This document shows positions 43,701 through 53,744 of a stretch of 64,000 nt of DNA, one piece after another; positions within the stretch are counted from its first letter, which is position 1, and every line of letters begins with the position of its first letter. Source of the stretch: Beroe ovata (Eukaryota > Ctenophora > Nuda > Beroida > Beroidae); assembly GCA_946803715.1 (NCBI GenBank), contig CAMPET010000022.1:475520-539519 (forward strand), in the 5' to 3' direction. Position numbers and translations under genes: made by a program. The notes beneath the pieces are model-generated. The model searched no databases, was not told the origin of the DNA, and was given only the letters and a program-made list of their open reading frames with translations.

Positions 43701-46700
43701 CCCTGGGGTTGATAAACCGACAACTCGGCATTACCTTACACCGACCAGTTCAGTGAATTCCATCCTGTCCGTACAACCAGCACTGGAAATGCAGCCCAAC
43801 TTCTTGTGTGAGTGTCACAAACAGTCGGTATCAGAGGAAGATAAACCGGCAGAAGATGTAATACCGAGTGAGGTGACCACTCTCAGGGAGTTCATGTCAG
43901 AGTTAGAGGAGCTGGAAGCCAATACATACTACAGAGATATACTCAGTACTGCATCTGCATTGCAGATACCAAAATCTCTGGCTGCAGACGAGATTGGGTA
44001 TCTTAAGGAACTTCTCAACCACTCCAGTGATGTCAAAGTGCTAGCGAGCCTCATGATTCTGGAACGGTTATCCTCCAAAAGGGAATTGTGCAATGTCTTG
44101 GCAGAGCAGTTTTTCAGAGCAGTGGTCAAGAAGTGGGTGTCTCTAATCAATGAGCAGGATTGCCCAGGAGAGTTCCTCCAACCTATAACAGGATTTGTAG
44201 AGAACATCACCATGACAACTCCAGACTCTCTGTGGTTGGATGATGTGTACAAGGAAATGGTAATAGAGCAGAGCACAGCCAAGCTGACATATGATGGGAC
44301 AAGAGCGCATTACTGCACTCTCATTTTGAGGATTTTCAGTGATTCCTCATGTTGTGCTAATTCATTGGCTAACACTGCCCTTCCCGAGTTCATTATGCTA
44401 CCACAAGTAAAGCAAAGTTACTGGGAACAGAGCAAAGAGCCCACATTATTTGAAGAGGATGTTTTCCTGCAGGAGGAAATACTCAAAATATTCTGTAACA
44501 TAGCGCAATCGTCCAGCTTCGGGCGGAAAGTCCTCATATGCCATGCTGTAATTGAGTCCCTAACCCGGATATTAGCGTATGCAACCTGTAAAGTGCAGTA
44601 CCAAGCCTCACTACTCTGTGGAGCACTCTGTGCTGACGTTACTGGCTGTGATCACGTGACCAGTATCCTGACCAATCAAAGAGTCGATAACGACACGTGC
44701 ATCAGACGATTAGTTAAACTGTTCCTCCACTCAAAGTGTTTATATGTAAAAGCTGCAACTGGTGCAGCTCTGTTCCGAATGTTCAGCATCCCAGACAGGC
44801 AGGTGGCACATCGGAGTGTAAAGATGATCCAGGAGGTGATAAGTGGGAAAGCTAATCAGCCAAAATCACAACGCCCCAAAACTGCTCCACCGAGAACGTC
44901 GCCTGAACGGGCTGTGACCACAAACATGCTGAAAGACATACTGTCTAAGTACCTTGACATGTGCACATCGAAAGGACCCTTCTCCGATCCTGCTTTCTTT
45001 GGATGTAGGGTCATGGCTGTTCAGGCTGCAACAGCACTGATACAGTTTCCTCTAAAACTCGAGGGCAGGGCTATTCCCTTCCACCAGGATTTAGCTAAGC
45101 TATTCTTCACCATGACCGGGGAGACATTGTTCAAAGATCTCAAGCAGATAGCAGACAAACACAGATATGTAAAGGTACTTCAAGATAAAACTCAGAAGAT
45201 CCAGATCAGTTTGATCAAGAAGACAAGACAGGCTACTCTTATATCGGAGATACTGGATGTCCAAGTTGATGATGTGGAGAATGACAACTCCATCTTAAAG
45301 ATACCGAGTAAGGACTTTGAGATGGCCCGTAATGAGCTGGTGTATTGTGAGTGTGTAATCAGGAACTTGAGTGTGATGTTGAGCAATGTGAGCAGCAGTC
45401 TGAACCTCCCATTCCCTGATAACGAGACACTCCTTGATTCCACGAGACGGTACAACTCACAGTACACCACACTGCAGGACTCCCTGTATAACAAGTATGC
45501 TCTGAGTGTACTCCCAGCTCCACCGCGCTCACCTCACACTCCCAGATCCCCGGCTAACAAGACTCCGCAAGCAGACCTGTCCGAGCAACATCTCAACTTC
45601 GTGAAGAAGTTGCTAGGCAACAAAGTCGTCGAGAGTTTAGTCCCCTGGCTCCATTGTGTCTATCCCCCTATCACAGAGAAAGTGGTGAGATGTGTATCGT
45701 CCATCTTCACATACAGTTCAGTGCATGCACTGGCAGTTCATTGCCAGATATCTGATAGTGATGAGGAAATCAACATTCCAGAGTATCTAAATCTACATCC
45801 GTCAGAGGTTGCCCTCTACATGAACACCACAACAACACTCACCTCCAGTCACATTTCCAGTACATCTCCGATGGTGGCAACCAATATGTGTCCCATGCCA
45901 ACCCCCATAGCAACTGATACCGCCAGCATGACCTCTGTCACACGGGGCAGCACCTCTCACCACCAGCCACTGATAACAATCCCGGGAGGAAATTTGCTGA
46001 AACCGGATGTGGTTGTGGAGCAGTGTACTCATCATATTGGTCACCTCTGTTCGGGTGTTCTGACACAGAGTCTCCTGATAAGCAGTAACCACACTGTATC
46101 CAGGCTAGCTGCTCAGTTACTCCGGGATATTGCCAAGTCAGTGACCCGCGAGCAGTTGCTTTGCATGGTGGATGACTTCCTACTGGAGAAGCTTGCGGAG
46201 TATATCATTCTCTGCAACGGGGATGAAGAGAGGATATTTGTAGCTCTGGACATTCTGGAGACCCTCATTAACTTCCAGCCTACACTGGGGAAGTTGTATC
46301 ACATAGTGGGAGGTCTGAACACATTGGTAGCACGGCTCTTAGCTGCAGGGTCACCGCAACTGAAGCAGAAACTGCTGGTGATAATCAATAGCTTGCCAAA
46401 TGATGAGCGGTGGTGCCAAGTGAACAAGGTGGACTGTCTGGCAAACTGCCAACACATGGATGTGTGGCACAAAGTGACTGATAAATGGGAAAATCAGGAC
46501 AATGTCAGCAAACTCATGTCAGTTGAAATTTGAGGTCTAATGCGTACACTTCTGGACACAGATACACACGTGTCATTACACTAGACTAGAAGTCATAACT
46601 TGGTATTATAGCAATTACAACTAGAAGTTATAACTTGGTATTATATGAGGCGTGAGCTTTCGCGGGAGTAATTTTACCAGCGTATAATTATTGCTATCGG

Positions 46701-48658
46701 ATAATGTCATAATTGAACTTTATGATTCTCTATCATGTCTGTAAAAAACCTTCTTGAAAGATTTCAATTTGTTACTACAAATATTACCCACTTTCATACT
46801 GTATCTTCTTTCCCAAACGTCAGTAAGATACTTAAGATAGTCAACAGAATACATGAGGTTGAGAATTCACTGTTATTTTCAATTTTATCATTATGATTTA
46901 CAAGTAATACGATACTGGCTACACGTCTTTCTTCTTTTGTACCAACGAATTTGTAACTTATCAAATCCCAAAGCATAGGTCTCACTCATTCACCTACCTC
47001 TCATATCTAGCGCTTGTAGTGACCTCAACGTGGCTAGAACAGGCGGGACCGTCTCAAAGTTGTTGTTGTTAAGTGAGATGTGTTGTAGAGCAGGTCCAAG
47101 CACTGACGGTAGATGTGTGAGACGGTTGTGAGATAACTCTAGTCGGACTAGCACTTCCAACTGAGACAGCTCCTCAGGAATGCTCTCCAACTGGTTATCA
47201 CGGAGGTCAAGCAGGGTAAGAGAGTTGAGCCCGGATATGGCTGGCGTCACTGTGCTGAAAAGACGCGGGGTTACGCTTAATGACGGAAGATAGGTAGTGT
47301 AACTAAAAGAGTGAGTTACTAAGTTAGTCGTGGTAGCCAGACACTAATGTGACCACGCCCTACCAACAACATGCTCTACATAAGCAATAGACACTGACGT
47401 GATCTTGTTACTGCAGAGGTAGAGTTTGTTGATGGGCTCTGTCTCCCACCACTTGAGGTCATCACTGTCACCCACCAGACTCTTGAGGAGGTCAGGGTCA
47501 TTGAGTCTGTACACATCATCCGGTATGACTGTCATCTCCCGGTTCTGGAGGTTCAGTGTACCTGGGAACAGATAGATTACAGCTTTGCTGTCACACAGAT
47601 CTCGACAGTCATATGGCTCTCAACTATTATGGCAGTCGCCAGTTTAGCTGTCAATATAACCTCACAATATCAATGACAATCACTGACGATGGTACCTAAG
47701 TTGCACTGAGTTCCAGCACGAGTATGTATGCCGACAAGTGCATCGCGTTATGAGCAGAATTAAATATACTTTTCGCTATATTTTGAGTGTAGGTATGACA
47801 GAGAACCATGGACGGTTAATGGTTAATACCTTTGTAATTTGACAAAATCCCTTCACTGAATATTATTAGACACCGGAAATATTACCTTCCTCGTCGAAGT
47901 TGTGGTTTATCACACTGATTCAAGTTACCTATATACCCTAATACCCTAGTTATGGACTGCATATTTACCATCGATCAGAAAGTACCTCTCTCAGGACTGA
48001 TTGATGTGTTCATCGGCATCATATCGGATGTATGGGACTGGTCGAGAAGAGGTTCATACCCCCTAGCCCCCTCTTCCTCCTCCCCCTCCATCATATAGCA
48101 ACTCTCTCCAATGAGTCGGCTGTTCTGCAAGTTCCTGTTCAACTCCGCAAACTCCGTCGCCATGGCTTCCCTCAGCACATCAATTGATCTCACCCTCTCA
48201 TTGGCGTCTTTCAGCTTCAGCTCCAGGTCGATGACAATGTCCTTCAACCGGAGGTTCTCCTCGAATAGTCTCTGGTTGTCACTTACTTTCTGGCTAAGTG
48301 TCACTACCCACTGTGACAGAGTGAATATTTGACTGGAAAGAGTCTCCATGGTAACCGGCTGGTTGGGAGGCATCACGTGACCAGGAAATTGTGGGAAGAG
48401 TGGGTTGGCAGAGTTGAAGTGACCAGGGCTGCCCAGCATAGTGCTGGAGATTGCAGCAGAGCTGGTCATTGAGGGAGCACTGCGGGATGGGGAGAGAGGC
48501 AGGTGTCTGGGACTGCTGGCAAACATGTTGAGGGAGGGAGTGGAGGGGGGTTGCGGGGACGGATACACAGGGGTTGTCGGGACGGGAGTGGAGGGTTGAC
48601 GAGGTGTCCCGGGGACCTGTCCTTCTTCCAGTGTCACATCATTGAGGTCGACATCCAT
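37760..48658 (-). CDS. LRRC40: LRRC40-like leucine-rich repeat protein with an extra N-terminal region, 9 exons
   Basis: Exons in transcript order: 48658-47986, 47561-47399, 47254-46998, 40183-40014, 39345-39187, 38987-38788, 38683-38333, 38246-38120 and 37969-37760. Every join keeps phase, giving 2310 nt and 769 residues. Residues from about 225 on match LRRC40 in order: TLNLQNREMTVIPDDVYRLN, the KWWE insert, about twelve 22-23-residue LRRs (LTLLDLRDNQLESIPEEL type), the mid-protein break VEGNPMRAIRRDIVSKGT, a linker, then further LRRs ending MGNTFKIPRADVLAKGST. Exon 1 adds 224 residues: a Pro/Ser/Thr-rich stretch, then a coiled coil (about 120-190), then an acidic segment. Exon 1 is joined through a moderate donor (G|GTACTT) and is the least certain part; the usual short LRRC40 N-terminus was not found. 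Cellular role is not established for the family. Intron 3 (46997-40184) contains a whole gene on the other strand. Confidence 0.85.
40184..43038. other. LRRC40-like intron 3, part upstream of the nested gene
   Basis: AT-rich; it should hold the promoter of the plus-strand gene starting at 43039. A minus-strand frame at 41117-40932 begins with Met, encodes a Ser/Asn/Thr-rich 60-residue peptide and ends at a reasonable donor (AAAAG|GTAACT). It is not needed for the LRRC40-like reading frame and could be an alternative first exon or chance. The segments at about 40256-40284 and 40450-40490 form an inverted pair (CAGTGCTCAACTTCTTTCAA / complement). Confidence 0.45.
43039..46533 (+). CDS. Large uncharacterised helical-repeat (armadillo-like) protein, intronless, nested in LRRC40-like intron 3
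   Basis: One uninterrupted frame of 1164 residues. Residues 1-190 are basic and polar, with the RERAQSAPP motif near the end. An acidic run (EEEEEEEYDSTYSS) lies at about 206-220. From about 285 to 830 the sequence is a succession of hydrophobic helix pairs typical of ARM/HEAT folds (LASLMILERLSSKREL, LQEEILKIFCNIAQSS, VQYQASLLCGALCADV, VKAATGAALFRMF). These are interrupted by Pro/Ser-rich linkers (about 615-640 and 838-860) and a Thr/Ser-rich region at about 925-990. A second helical block follows at about 1000-1150 (ERIFVALDILETLIN). I do not recognise the family; an adaptor or cilium-type scaffold is conceivable but unsupported. It lies antisense within the host intron, leaving about 465 bp to host exon 3. 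Confidence 0.82.
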   Translation: MVQRKSIAPILRERSMMSDEEQNRSYLNNMDEVKMYPELSHYRLFDKPLKPVDCTKYRPLSKARSDSTQDRLRHIDLRLSQNKGLFKPRLPPREAARMCWSDFPDGICPRPNSELRRNLEQRAQREALHYSSTQDRTYYSGCSVNYTVPLKIFGSCKPLLYRQWEKATQTRRVRERAQSAPPCSSRTDPLAAMRGAIRRSYEEEEEEEYDSTYSSASSLSTPGVDKPTTRHYLTPTSSVNSILSVQPALEMQPNFLCECHKQSVSEEDKPAEDVIPSEVTTLREFMSELEELEANTYYRDILSTASALQIPKSLAADEIGYLKELLNHSSDVKVLASLMILERLSSKRELCNVLAEQFFRAVVKKWVSLINEQDCPGEFLQPITGFVENITMTTPDSLWLDDVYKEMVIEQSTAKLTYDGTRAHYCTLILRIFSDSSCCANSLANTALPEFIMLPQVKQSYWEQSKEPTLFEEDVFLQEEILKIFCNIAQSSSFGRKVLICHAVIESLTRILAYATCKVQYQASLLCGALCADVTGCDHVTSILTNQRVDNDTCIRRLVKLFLHSKCLYVKAATGAALFRMFSIPDRQVAHRSVKMIQEVISGKANQPKSQRPKTAPPRTSPERAVTTNMLKDILSKYLDMCTSKGPFSDPAFFGCRVMAVQAATALIQFPLKLEGRAIPFHQDLAKLFFTMTGETLFKDLKQIADKHRYVKVLQDKTQKIQISLIKKTRQATLISEILDVQVDDVENDNSILKIPSKDFEMARNELVYCECVIRNLSVMLSNVSSSLNLPFPDNETLLDSTRRYNSQYTTLQDSLYNKYALSVLPAPPRSPHTPRSPANKTPQADLSEQHLNFVKKLLGNKVVESLVPWLHCVYPPITEKVVRCVSSIFTYSSVHALAVHCQISDSDEEINIPEYLNLHPSEVALYMNTTTTLTSSHISSTSPMVATNMCPMPTPIATDTASMTSVTRGSTSHHQPLITIPGGNLLKPDVVVEQCTHHIGHLCSGVLTQSLLISSNHTVSRLAAQLLRDIAKSVTREQLLCMVDDFLLEKLAEYIILCNGDEERIFVALDILETLINFQPTLGKLYHIVGGLNTLVARLLAAGSPQLKQKLLVIINSLPNDERWCQVNKVDCLANCQHMDVWHKVTDKWENQDNVSKLMSVEI
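46534..46997. other. 3' flank of the nested gene and start of host intron 3
   Basis: Contains a near-direct repeat (TAGAAGTCATAACTTGGTATTAT, imperfect, at about 46587 and 46624) and AT-rich sequence. No gene. Confidence 0.5.
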
Positions 48659-51426
48659 CGTGTAACGAGGACTAGACAGGAAGTTGCTTATCGATCTGTC
48701 GATTTATTCAGCACTTTGTATTCAATGTAGATAGTATAAATGTAGTGCGCACTGCGCTGTGTCAATACACGAAGATTCATTTACATTGAATATTACTGTG
48801 GCATCGCGCCGAACAGTCCTCGGTAAGGTTCATTGACGTCACGCCCTGATTAATTGGTCTACCAGCCGATGCCCGTCACACAATACAAACACACACACAC
48901 GTCATACACACTGTGTGTATGTGTGTCTGACACAAAGGAAGATTACCACTCGTGTGTGTATAACACTGTATTTTATACAGCACTGTATTTTATACAGCAC
49001 TGTATTTTATACAGCACTGTATTTTATACAGCACTGTATTTTAGGTATAGCAGCAGAACGAAGCAAACAGGAAGCAGGCAAAATATATCCGCCTACAGAA
49101 TGCACTGTACAACGAACAATAATTAACAAAGAGCTAAACTACAAGGTCGAGAGAGTTTGAACACGGTAAGCCAATATATCATAACGGTGTAGAGGTATAG
49201 AAAGCCTAATAACCGGGCAATAGTGTCCTTGCTATGATGGATACAGTGTCCAATATACGACAAGAACAGAGCCTAAGTCGCGTGAGACTGCGTGGAGACT
49301 GGAGAGATCTAACTAGAGCAGCAGAACCGCAGCAAAACTCACTCTCTGAGGACTGATGAGCACACTTCGCGGTGATAGAACATTGAATAGATTATGAAAT
49401 ACGGGGTAACAATTTCAGGATATATCGGTTTTCACCGTATATCGCCTGCACAATGACTACGAGATCACTAGAGGATATTGGAGAAGAAGAAGAGGATTTG
49501 AACAGGAGGACGCACAATGTTGCAGTGTCACGGTGGCATCCAATACAAGTTATATGTAGTAATGTAATCACCCACACTAACATGCCTCTGTGATCATGTG
49601 ATACAACACTACAACACCATTGGAGGATGGAACGATTCCATGGTTCTCATTGGTTACTAAGTTGCTAGGCAAAACATGAAATCGCAAGTACATTTCGTGC
49701 ACTTAGGAATTGCTACGACGACTGATACATTAGAATAAATGCAGTATGCAGAGGGAAAATTATCTGTTATTCCATTTTTGCTCAAACTTTCATACTTTCA
49801 TACCTACTTTCGTAGAGCAAAAAACGTACAATTTCTTACGTAGAGAGTAACTTATTCGGTGAAAGCTTCAGGAGTACTCATATCGCAGTTAATTTAAAAG
49901 AATAAAGATCATACAAATCGCGAAAATGCCGTTGAGGCGTCAAGTTACAGTAATCCTACTGGCTACTCATCCTAAGTATGTATGACAATATGAGGATATC
50001 AAGAGGCCATGTTAACACATATCCGTGTTACATCTCACAAGATAGAGAAACGGACAACAACTCAAACTCACATCTCTAAAACTGACACGACTTTACTAAG
50101 TACACCGATACACAGACACACGCATACACACTCCTTAGTCGCGATGTAGTTGTAGTAGAAGCTGAACATGTACAATATGAAGCTAGTGTAGAGATAACTA
50201 CAAGTGTCAACACATGCCAATACTATGATATAATGAGAGTGCGGTAGTGTGTCAAGTGTTCACCGGTACTTCATGTCCCAGTGCCTGTCATGCAGTAGTG
50301 AGCAATAATGAGTGGAGATGGTGGTTGATCAGTGATCGGTAATCAGGTTCTTGCCAGAATGAAACGATGCACGACTATGAGAAATAGACAGAGAGACGTC
50401 TTAGCAATATGCTTGCCTCTATTCCAGTAGGGTAAGCCGTAAGAGACAGTAATTTCATTTAGCAACCGCATTTAAACGATAGTTCGGTGCAACCTTAGTA
50501 GAACCTTATTAAATCTAAATGATGAAACAACCTCTTGTAACCAAGGTAACTTATCAAGCAGCAACTGAAAACGCTGATTAAATTTCACGTATAGTATTAA
50601 GCATTCCGTAGATCATCAGCAGTCAATGACCTCTGTATGTTTCCAGTTTATCATACATCATCCCCATTACATGTGGTTCTAAAATATGCAAAGTTTATTT
50701 TGAGAGTTTGGGCATATTCTACAAGTCTAGCTAGCATCTTGTTAAGCGAGTCAGGGTAAAGATTAGTGATACTAATCTGTTTTTTCATAGACATAACAAA
50801 ATCTCACCACTTCTCAAAGCATTTACAAGGACTTTAGCTGATACACTGTTCCCAGACTCGATCAATGGTTTCTCGCGTGTTCCGTGTTGGAATGGTTTAC
50901 CTCTGATACCTCTCCTGGCCATGATCCTGGGAAAAGTGATGTTGCGTCAGGGGGATAACTGCATAGAAGAAACTTTCAAGTATACGTGATTATTTGCTGA
51001 TCAGAATTCCATTTGTTTGCTTTAGTCAGTTAAATAACTATCATTTACAAATAAACAATACAACATAGGCATTCACTAATAAGTGTATGTAATATTTATC
51101 GTTGTCCGAAGCATTGTTACTCTAAAGTCAATGATATGAAACATGAAAAAGAATGCAGCACATCACGTGCAGAAACGCCGAAAAATTTCTGGTGATGTGG
51201 TTGCAGTCTGTTATTCCTGTGCAAGTGCAATCAGGCGCAATAATATTGCGCCAGATTTGCCAAATTATAACGGGTTTTGCAATTTTTTGCGTATTTTTCT
51301 TTACAGCATTTTGAAGTTATACTGAAAACGAATCAGAAAAATATAATTTCCATTTCTTTGCATGCTATATACTCTCCCTTTTCTAGCTTCGTGCATAGCT
51401 CCAACAGAGCAATTCTACCTGTTGAA
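48659..51426. other. Intergenic region upstream of the LRRC40-like gene
   Basis: The LRRC40-like promoter should lie just right of 48658. Five copies of a 17-bp unit (ACTGTATTTTATACAGC) occur at about 48965-49043. The unit is itself nearly palindromic (CTGTATTTTATACAG). The rest shows no gene: the frame at 51143-51325 and the plus frame over the next gene are not supported. Confidence 0.55.
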
Positions 51427-52359
51427 TCATCCTTCACATATCACTTCAATCATATACCCATCAGGATCAACAACTTTTGCGACCCTTTTCCTACCGTCCT
51501 TGACAACATCTGCTTCCTGATCGACACTCTGAAAGACCCTCTCCCAAACCTCACTGCTGACACAAACACTGTACCCCACGTGACCTGTCACGTGATCACT
51601 GCAAGTAGTGTAACGGCCCGGAGCCCCTACATGCCTGTTTTGTATCTCAATCTGACAGTAAGGTCTCCCATAAACCCACTCTCTGTTTAAAATCGCAGTT
51701 GGGTCATAACTTGGTGGAGTATCAGAGGTGTACGCGAAGAAGTGCAAGGAGAACTTGTATTTAGGATTATTTGGTACTTCTGTACACAGCAGTTTCATGC
51801 CTAACGTTTCAGAATAGAATTTGTATGTGTCCTCAAGATCTATACATCTTATCGTGATTTGGCTCAGAATTGGGATATTTACTTGGTCCAGTGGAGCATT
51901 TCTTTCCCCTTCAACACGGATAAAATTATCCTGGAAGGTAGTCTGGAGTAGCTCAATTGAGTATCCCTGGGGATCTCTCAGTGAAGTCAGATACCCAATA
52001 TCACAGAACTGAGAAGCAGGTCCCACTGTGACACCTCGGTCCTGTAAATACTTCACTGCTGCGTCCACATCCTGAACTGTGATGCCTATCTTCCAATAAC
52101 CCGGGTTAGGGTAGTTTAGGGTAAAGTCAGGGTCTACCATGAAACATACACTAGTGGGAGGGTATCGAGGGTCGATTTGGGTGTAAGAAAAACGGTGCCG
52201 TGTTTTACTATATATATCATGCATAGTTGTTAGCTGTGTTGGCATGGTTTCAGGCTCATGGTTCATGCCAAGCAACGTGGTGTAGAACTTTATCACAGGG
52301 TCAAGAAGGTCTGGCTTGACTCGTAGAATGTTGGATTTGATGAAACATCCCTGCGACAT
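51427..52359 (-). CDS. Two-domain glyoxalase I / VOC superfamily protein
   Basis: Single exon, 310 residues, two tandem VOC halves. Half 1 (about 8-140): ILRVKPDLLDPVIKFYTTLLGM, WKIGITVQDVDAAVKYL, DPQGYSIELL. Half 2 (about 165-308): ITIRCIDLEDTYKFYSETLGMKL, CQIEIQNRH, GHVGYSVCV, DPDGYMIEVI. Half 2 keeps all four residues that align with the glyoxalase I metal ligands (Gln before ITIR, Glu of QIEIQ, His of GHVG, Glu of YMIEV). In half 1 the His position is Lys and the first ligand is Asn, so only half 2 looks able to bind metal. Human GLO1 is a one-unit (184-residue) dimer while yeast Glo1 is a fused double, so this resembles the double layout with one dead half. Substrate (methylglyoxal-glutathione or another) is uncertain. 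Confidence 0.85.
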   Translation of the reverse strand: MSQGCFIKSNILRVKPDLLDPVIKFYTTLLGMNHEPETMPTQLTTMHDIYSKTRHRFSYTQIDPRYPPTSVCFMVDPDFTLNYPNPGYWKIGITVQDVDAAVKYLQDRGVTVGPASQFCDIGYLTSLRDPQGYSIELLQTTFQDNFIRVEGERNAPLDQVNIPILSQITIRCIDLEDTYKFYSETLGMKLLCTEVPNNPKYKFSLHFFAYTSDTPPSYDPTAILNREWVYGRPYCQIEIQNRHVGAPGRYTTCSDHVTGHVGYSVCVSSEVWERVFQSVDQEADVVKDGRKRVAKVVDPDGYMIEVICEG

Positions 52360-52944
52360 CAGAATCGTGCTGCCTCAAATTGTGTGTTAGGTATATAGTA
52401 ATTAGGCCTGTTGGATAAAACAAAAAAGAGAGACCGACTTAAAAGCTAACGAATCAATGTTGACTGATCTGAGTAGGTAATATAGTATCTTCCTGTGAAA
52501 GCAGTAGTACTTCTCATGCAAGTGTCAAACCACCAATTTTTGAACTTTGCAAAGAATTCCATTGCTTATCTCTGTGCTAAAATTCTGAGCATTTCCTAAC
52601 CTGACCCCCCTCAATGTATGGAATGTGAGGAGATTCTGTTGAAATCAAGCAGCTAACTTTGGCACATATAATTCATAGTCTAGATGTAACTTTAAGCATT
52701 TTCATATCATTGCTGTTTAAATCAGTGTAACAAAAACAAACTAGTCCAACAGGGTTCAATGGCATAAACAGCTACATATTTTAATGAACAACATAAAATA
52801 GTCTTTAATCTTACAAATGGAATGTCAAAGCATAATTCAACATAAATAATAATGTTAATAATGATTCAAATATAATACATACAATCTATTGAATAATTTA
52901 TTAATATGGCAAATGTTTGCATTCAAAATTTTGGATCCAATAAT
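52360..52944. other. Spacer between the calcineurin B 3' side and the VOC gene
   Basis: AT-rich. It holds the VOC promoter and the calcineurin B 3' UTR (AATAAA-type signals on the minus strand near 52895 and further left). No gene. Confidence 0.5.
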
Positions 52945-53475
52945 TTACACATCTGCATCAACAACCATGCGGTTATGAAAATCAGTATTGTTACCAACCA
53001 TAGCAACAAATTCTTCAAATGAAATCTTCCCATCACAATCTGTATCAGCCAGCAATATGGTTTTGTCAACGATTTGCTGTAGCTGAATATCTTTGAGATT
53101 AGTGCCAACCATCATCTTCAGTACTTGAAAGAGTTCTCCATTGCTTATATACCCATCCTGGTCAATATCATAAACCTTGAAAGCAAACTTTAGCTTTGAA
53201 ACCTTGTCAGCCCCCTTTACAGTAAATTGAGAAAGGCCTTGAACAAATTCTTTGAAGTCAATCTCTCCATTACGATCTGTGTCAAATAAATCAATAACCC
53301 GCTTAACCAATGGATTTTGCTGCAATTCTGGTAGGGACATGAACTCTTCTGAGGAAATGGTTCCACTCTTATCAATGTCCAATTTCTTGAATCTCTTACC
53401 TAGTCTTCTCAATTCCTCTTCACTGAATTGTGAAGACAAGACCAGGTCATGTGGCAGGGACTGTTCATTTCCCAT
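52945..53475 (-). CDS. PPP3R1: Calcineurin regulatory subunit B
   Basis: 176 residues in a single coding exon. I start at the Met of [10 protein letters not shown], because MGN is the myristoylated start of all calcineurin B proteins and a splice acceptor (CTAATTGCAG, ending at 53487) lies 11 bases upstream. The upstream in-frame codons are therefore intron or UTR. Four canonical EF-hand loops bind calcium: [12 protein letters not shown] (33-44), [12 protein letters not shown] (65-76), [12 protein letters not shown] (103-114) and [12 protein letters not shown] (144-155). The catalytic-subunit-binding segment [17 protein letters not shown] is nearly identical to vertebrates. Role: calcium-dependent activation of the calcineurin phosphatase. 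The lack of coding introns contrasts with neighbours; a 5'-UTR intron is likely. Confidence 0.95.
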   Translation of the reverse strand: MGNEQSLPHDLVLSSQFSEEELRRLGKRFKKLDIDKSGTISSEEFMSLPELQQNPLVKRVIDLFDTDRNGEIDFKEFVQGLSQFTVKGADKVSKLKFAFKVYDIDQDGYISNGELFQVLKMMVGTNLKDIQLQQIVDKTILLADTDCDGKISFEEFVAMVGNNTDFHNRMVVDADV

Positions 53476-53744
53476 ATTACAGTTGGCTGCAATTAGGGAA
53501 TGGAAATTAAGTTCATGTCTCACTATGATATGATTGAATTTCGCAATGAAACAGTTAGAAATGATTTGATGAATGAAGCAAATCCAAAAAATGGAGCAAA
53601 TCCAAAAAGGGGAGATTAAGTGAATTCAAGTGATGTCATAATGAGCAAAACACTCAAGATGTGTGACAAATTTACCATAAATCAGACGTATATATGAATG
53701 TTGCTATTTTGCTTCGCGGTTGCCGGATGTTGTTTGTTTGTCTG
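53476..53744. promoter_or_regulatory. Calcineurin B upstream region
   Basis: Contains the putative 5'-UTR intron 3' end at 53487 and further AT-rich sequence in which the first non-coding exon and promoter should lie. No distinct promoter element can be defended. Confidence 0.35.

Noticed and set aside
47975-48658. Independent 227-codon single-exon gene
   Set aside because: The frame can be read as a complete gene, but its end coincides with a phase-matched donor into the LRR exons, so I prefer it as LRRC40-like exon 1; RNA data could reverse this.
50740-50990. Possible retroelement remnant (plus-strand CWNGLP-like string)
   Set aside because: A single short W-N-x-L-P-like match without flanking reverse-transcriptase motifs is too weak to call.
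53491-53523. Upstream Met (MRHELNF...) as calcineurin B start
   Set aside because: All calcineurin B proteins start MGN for myristoylation, and a splice acceptor lies between the two Mets.
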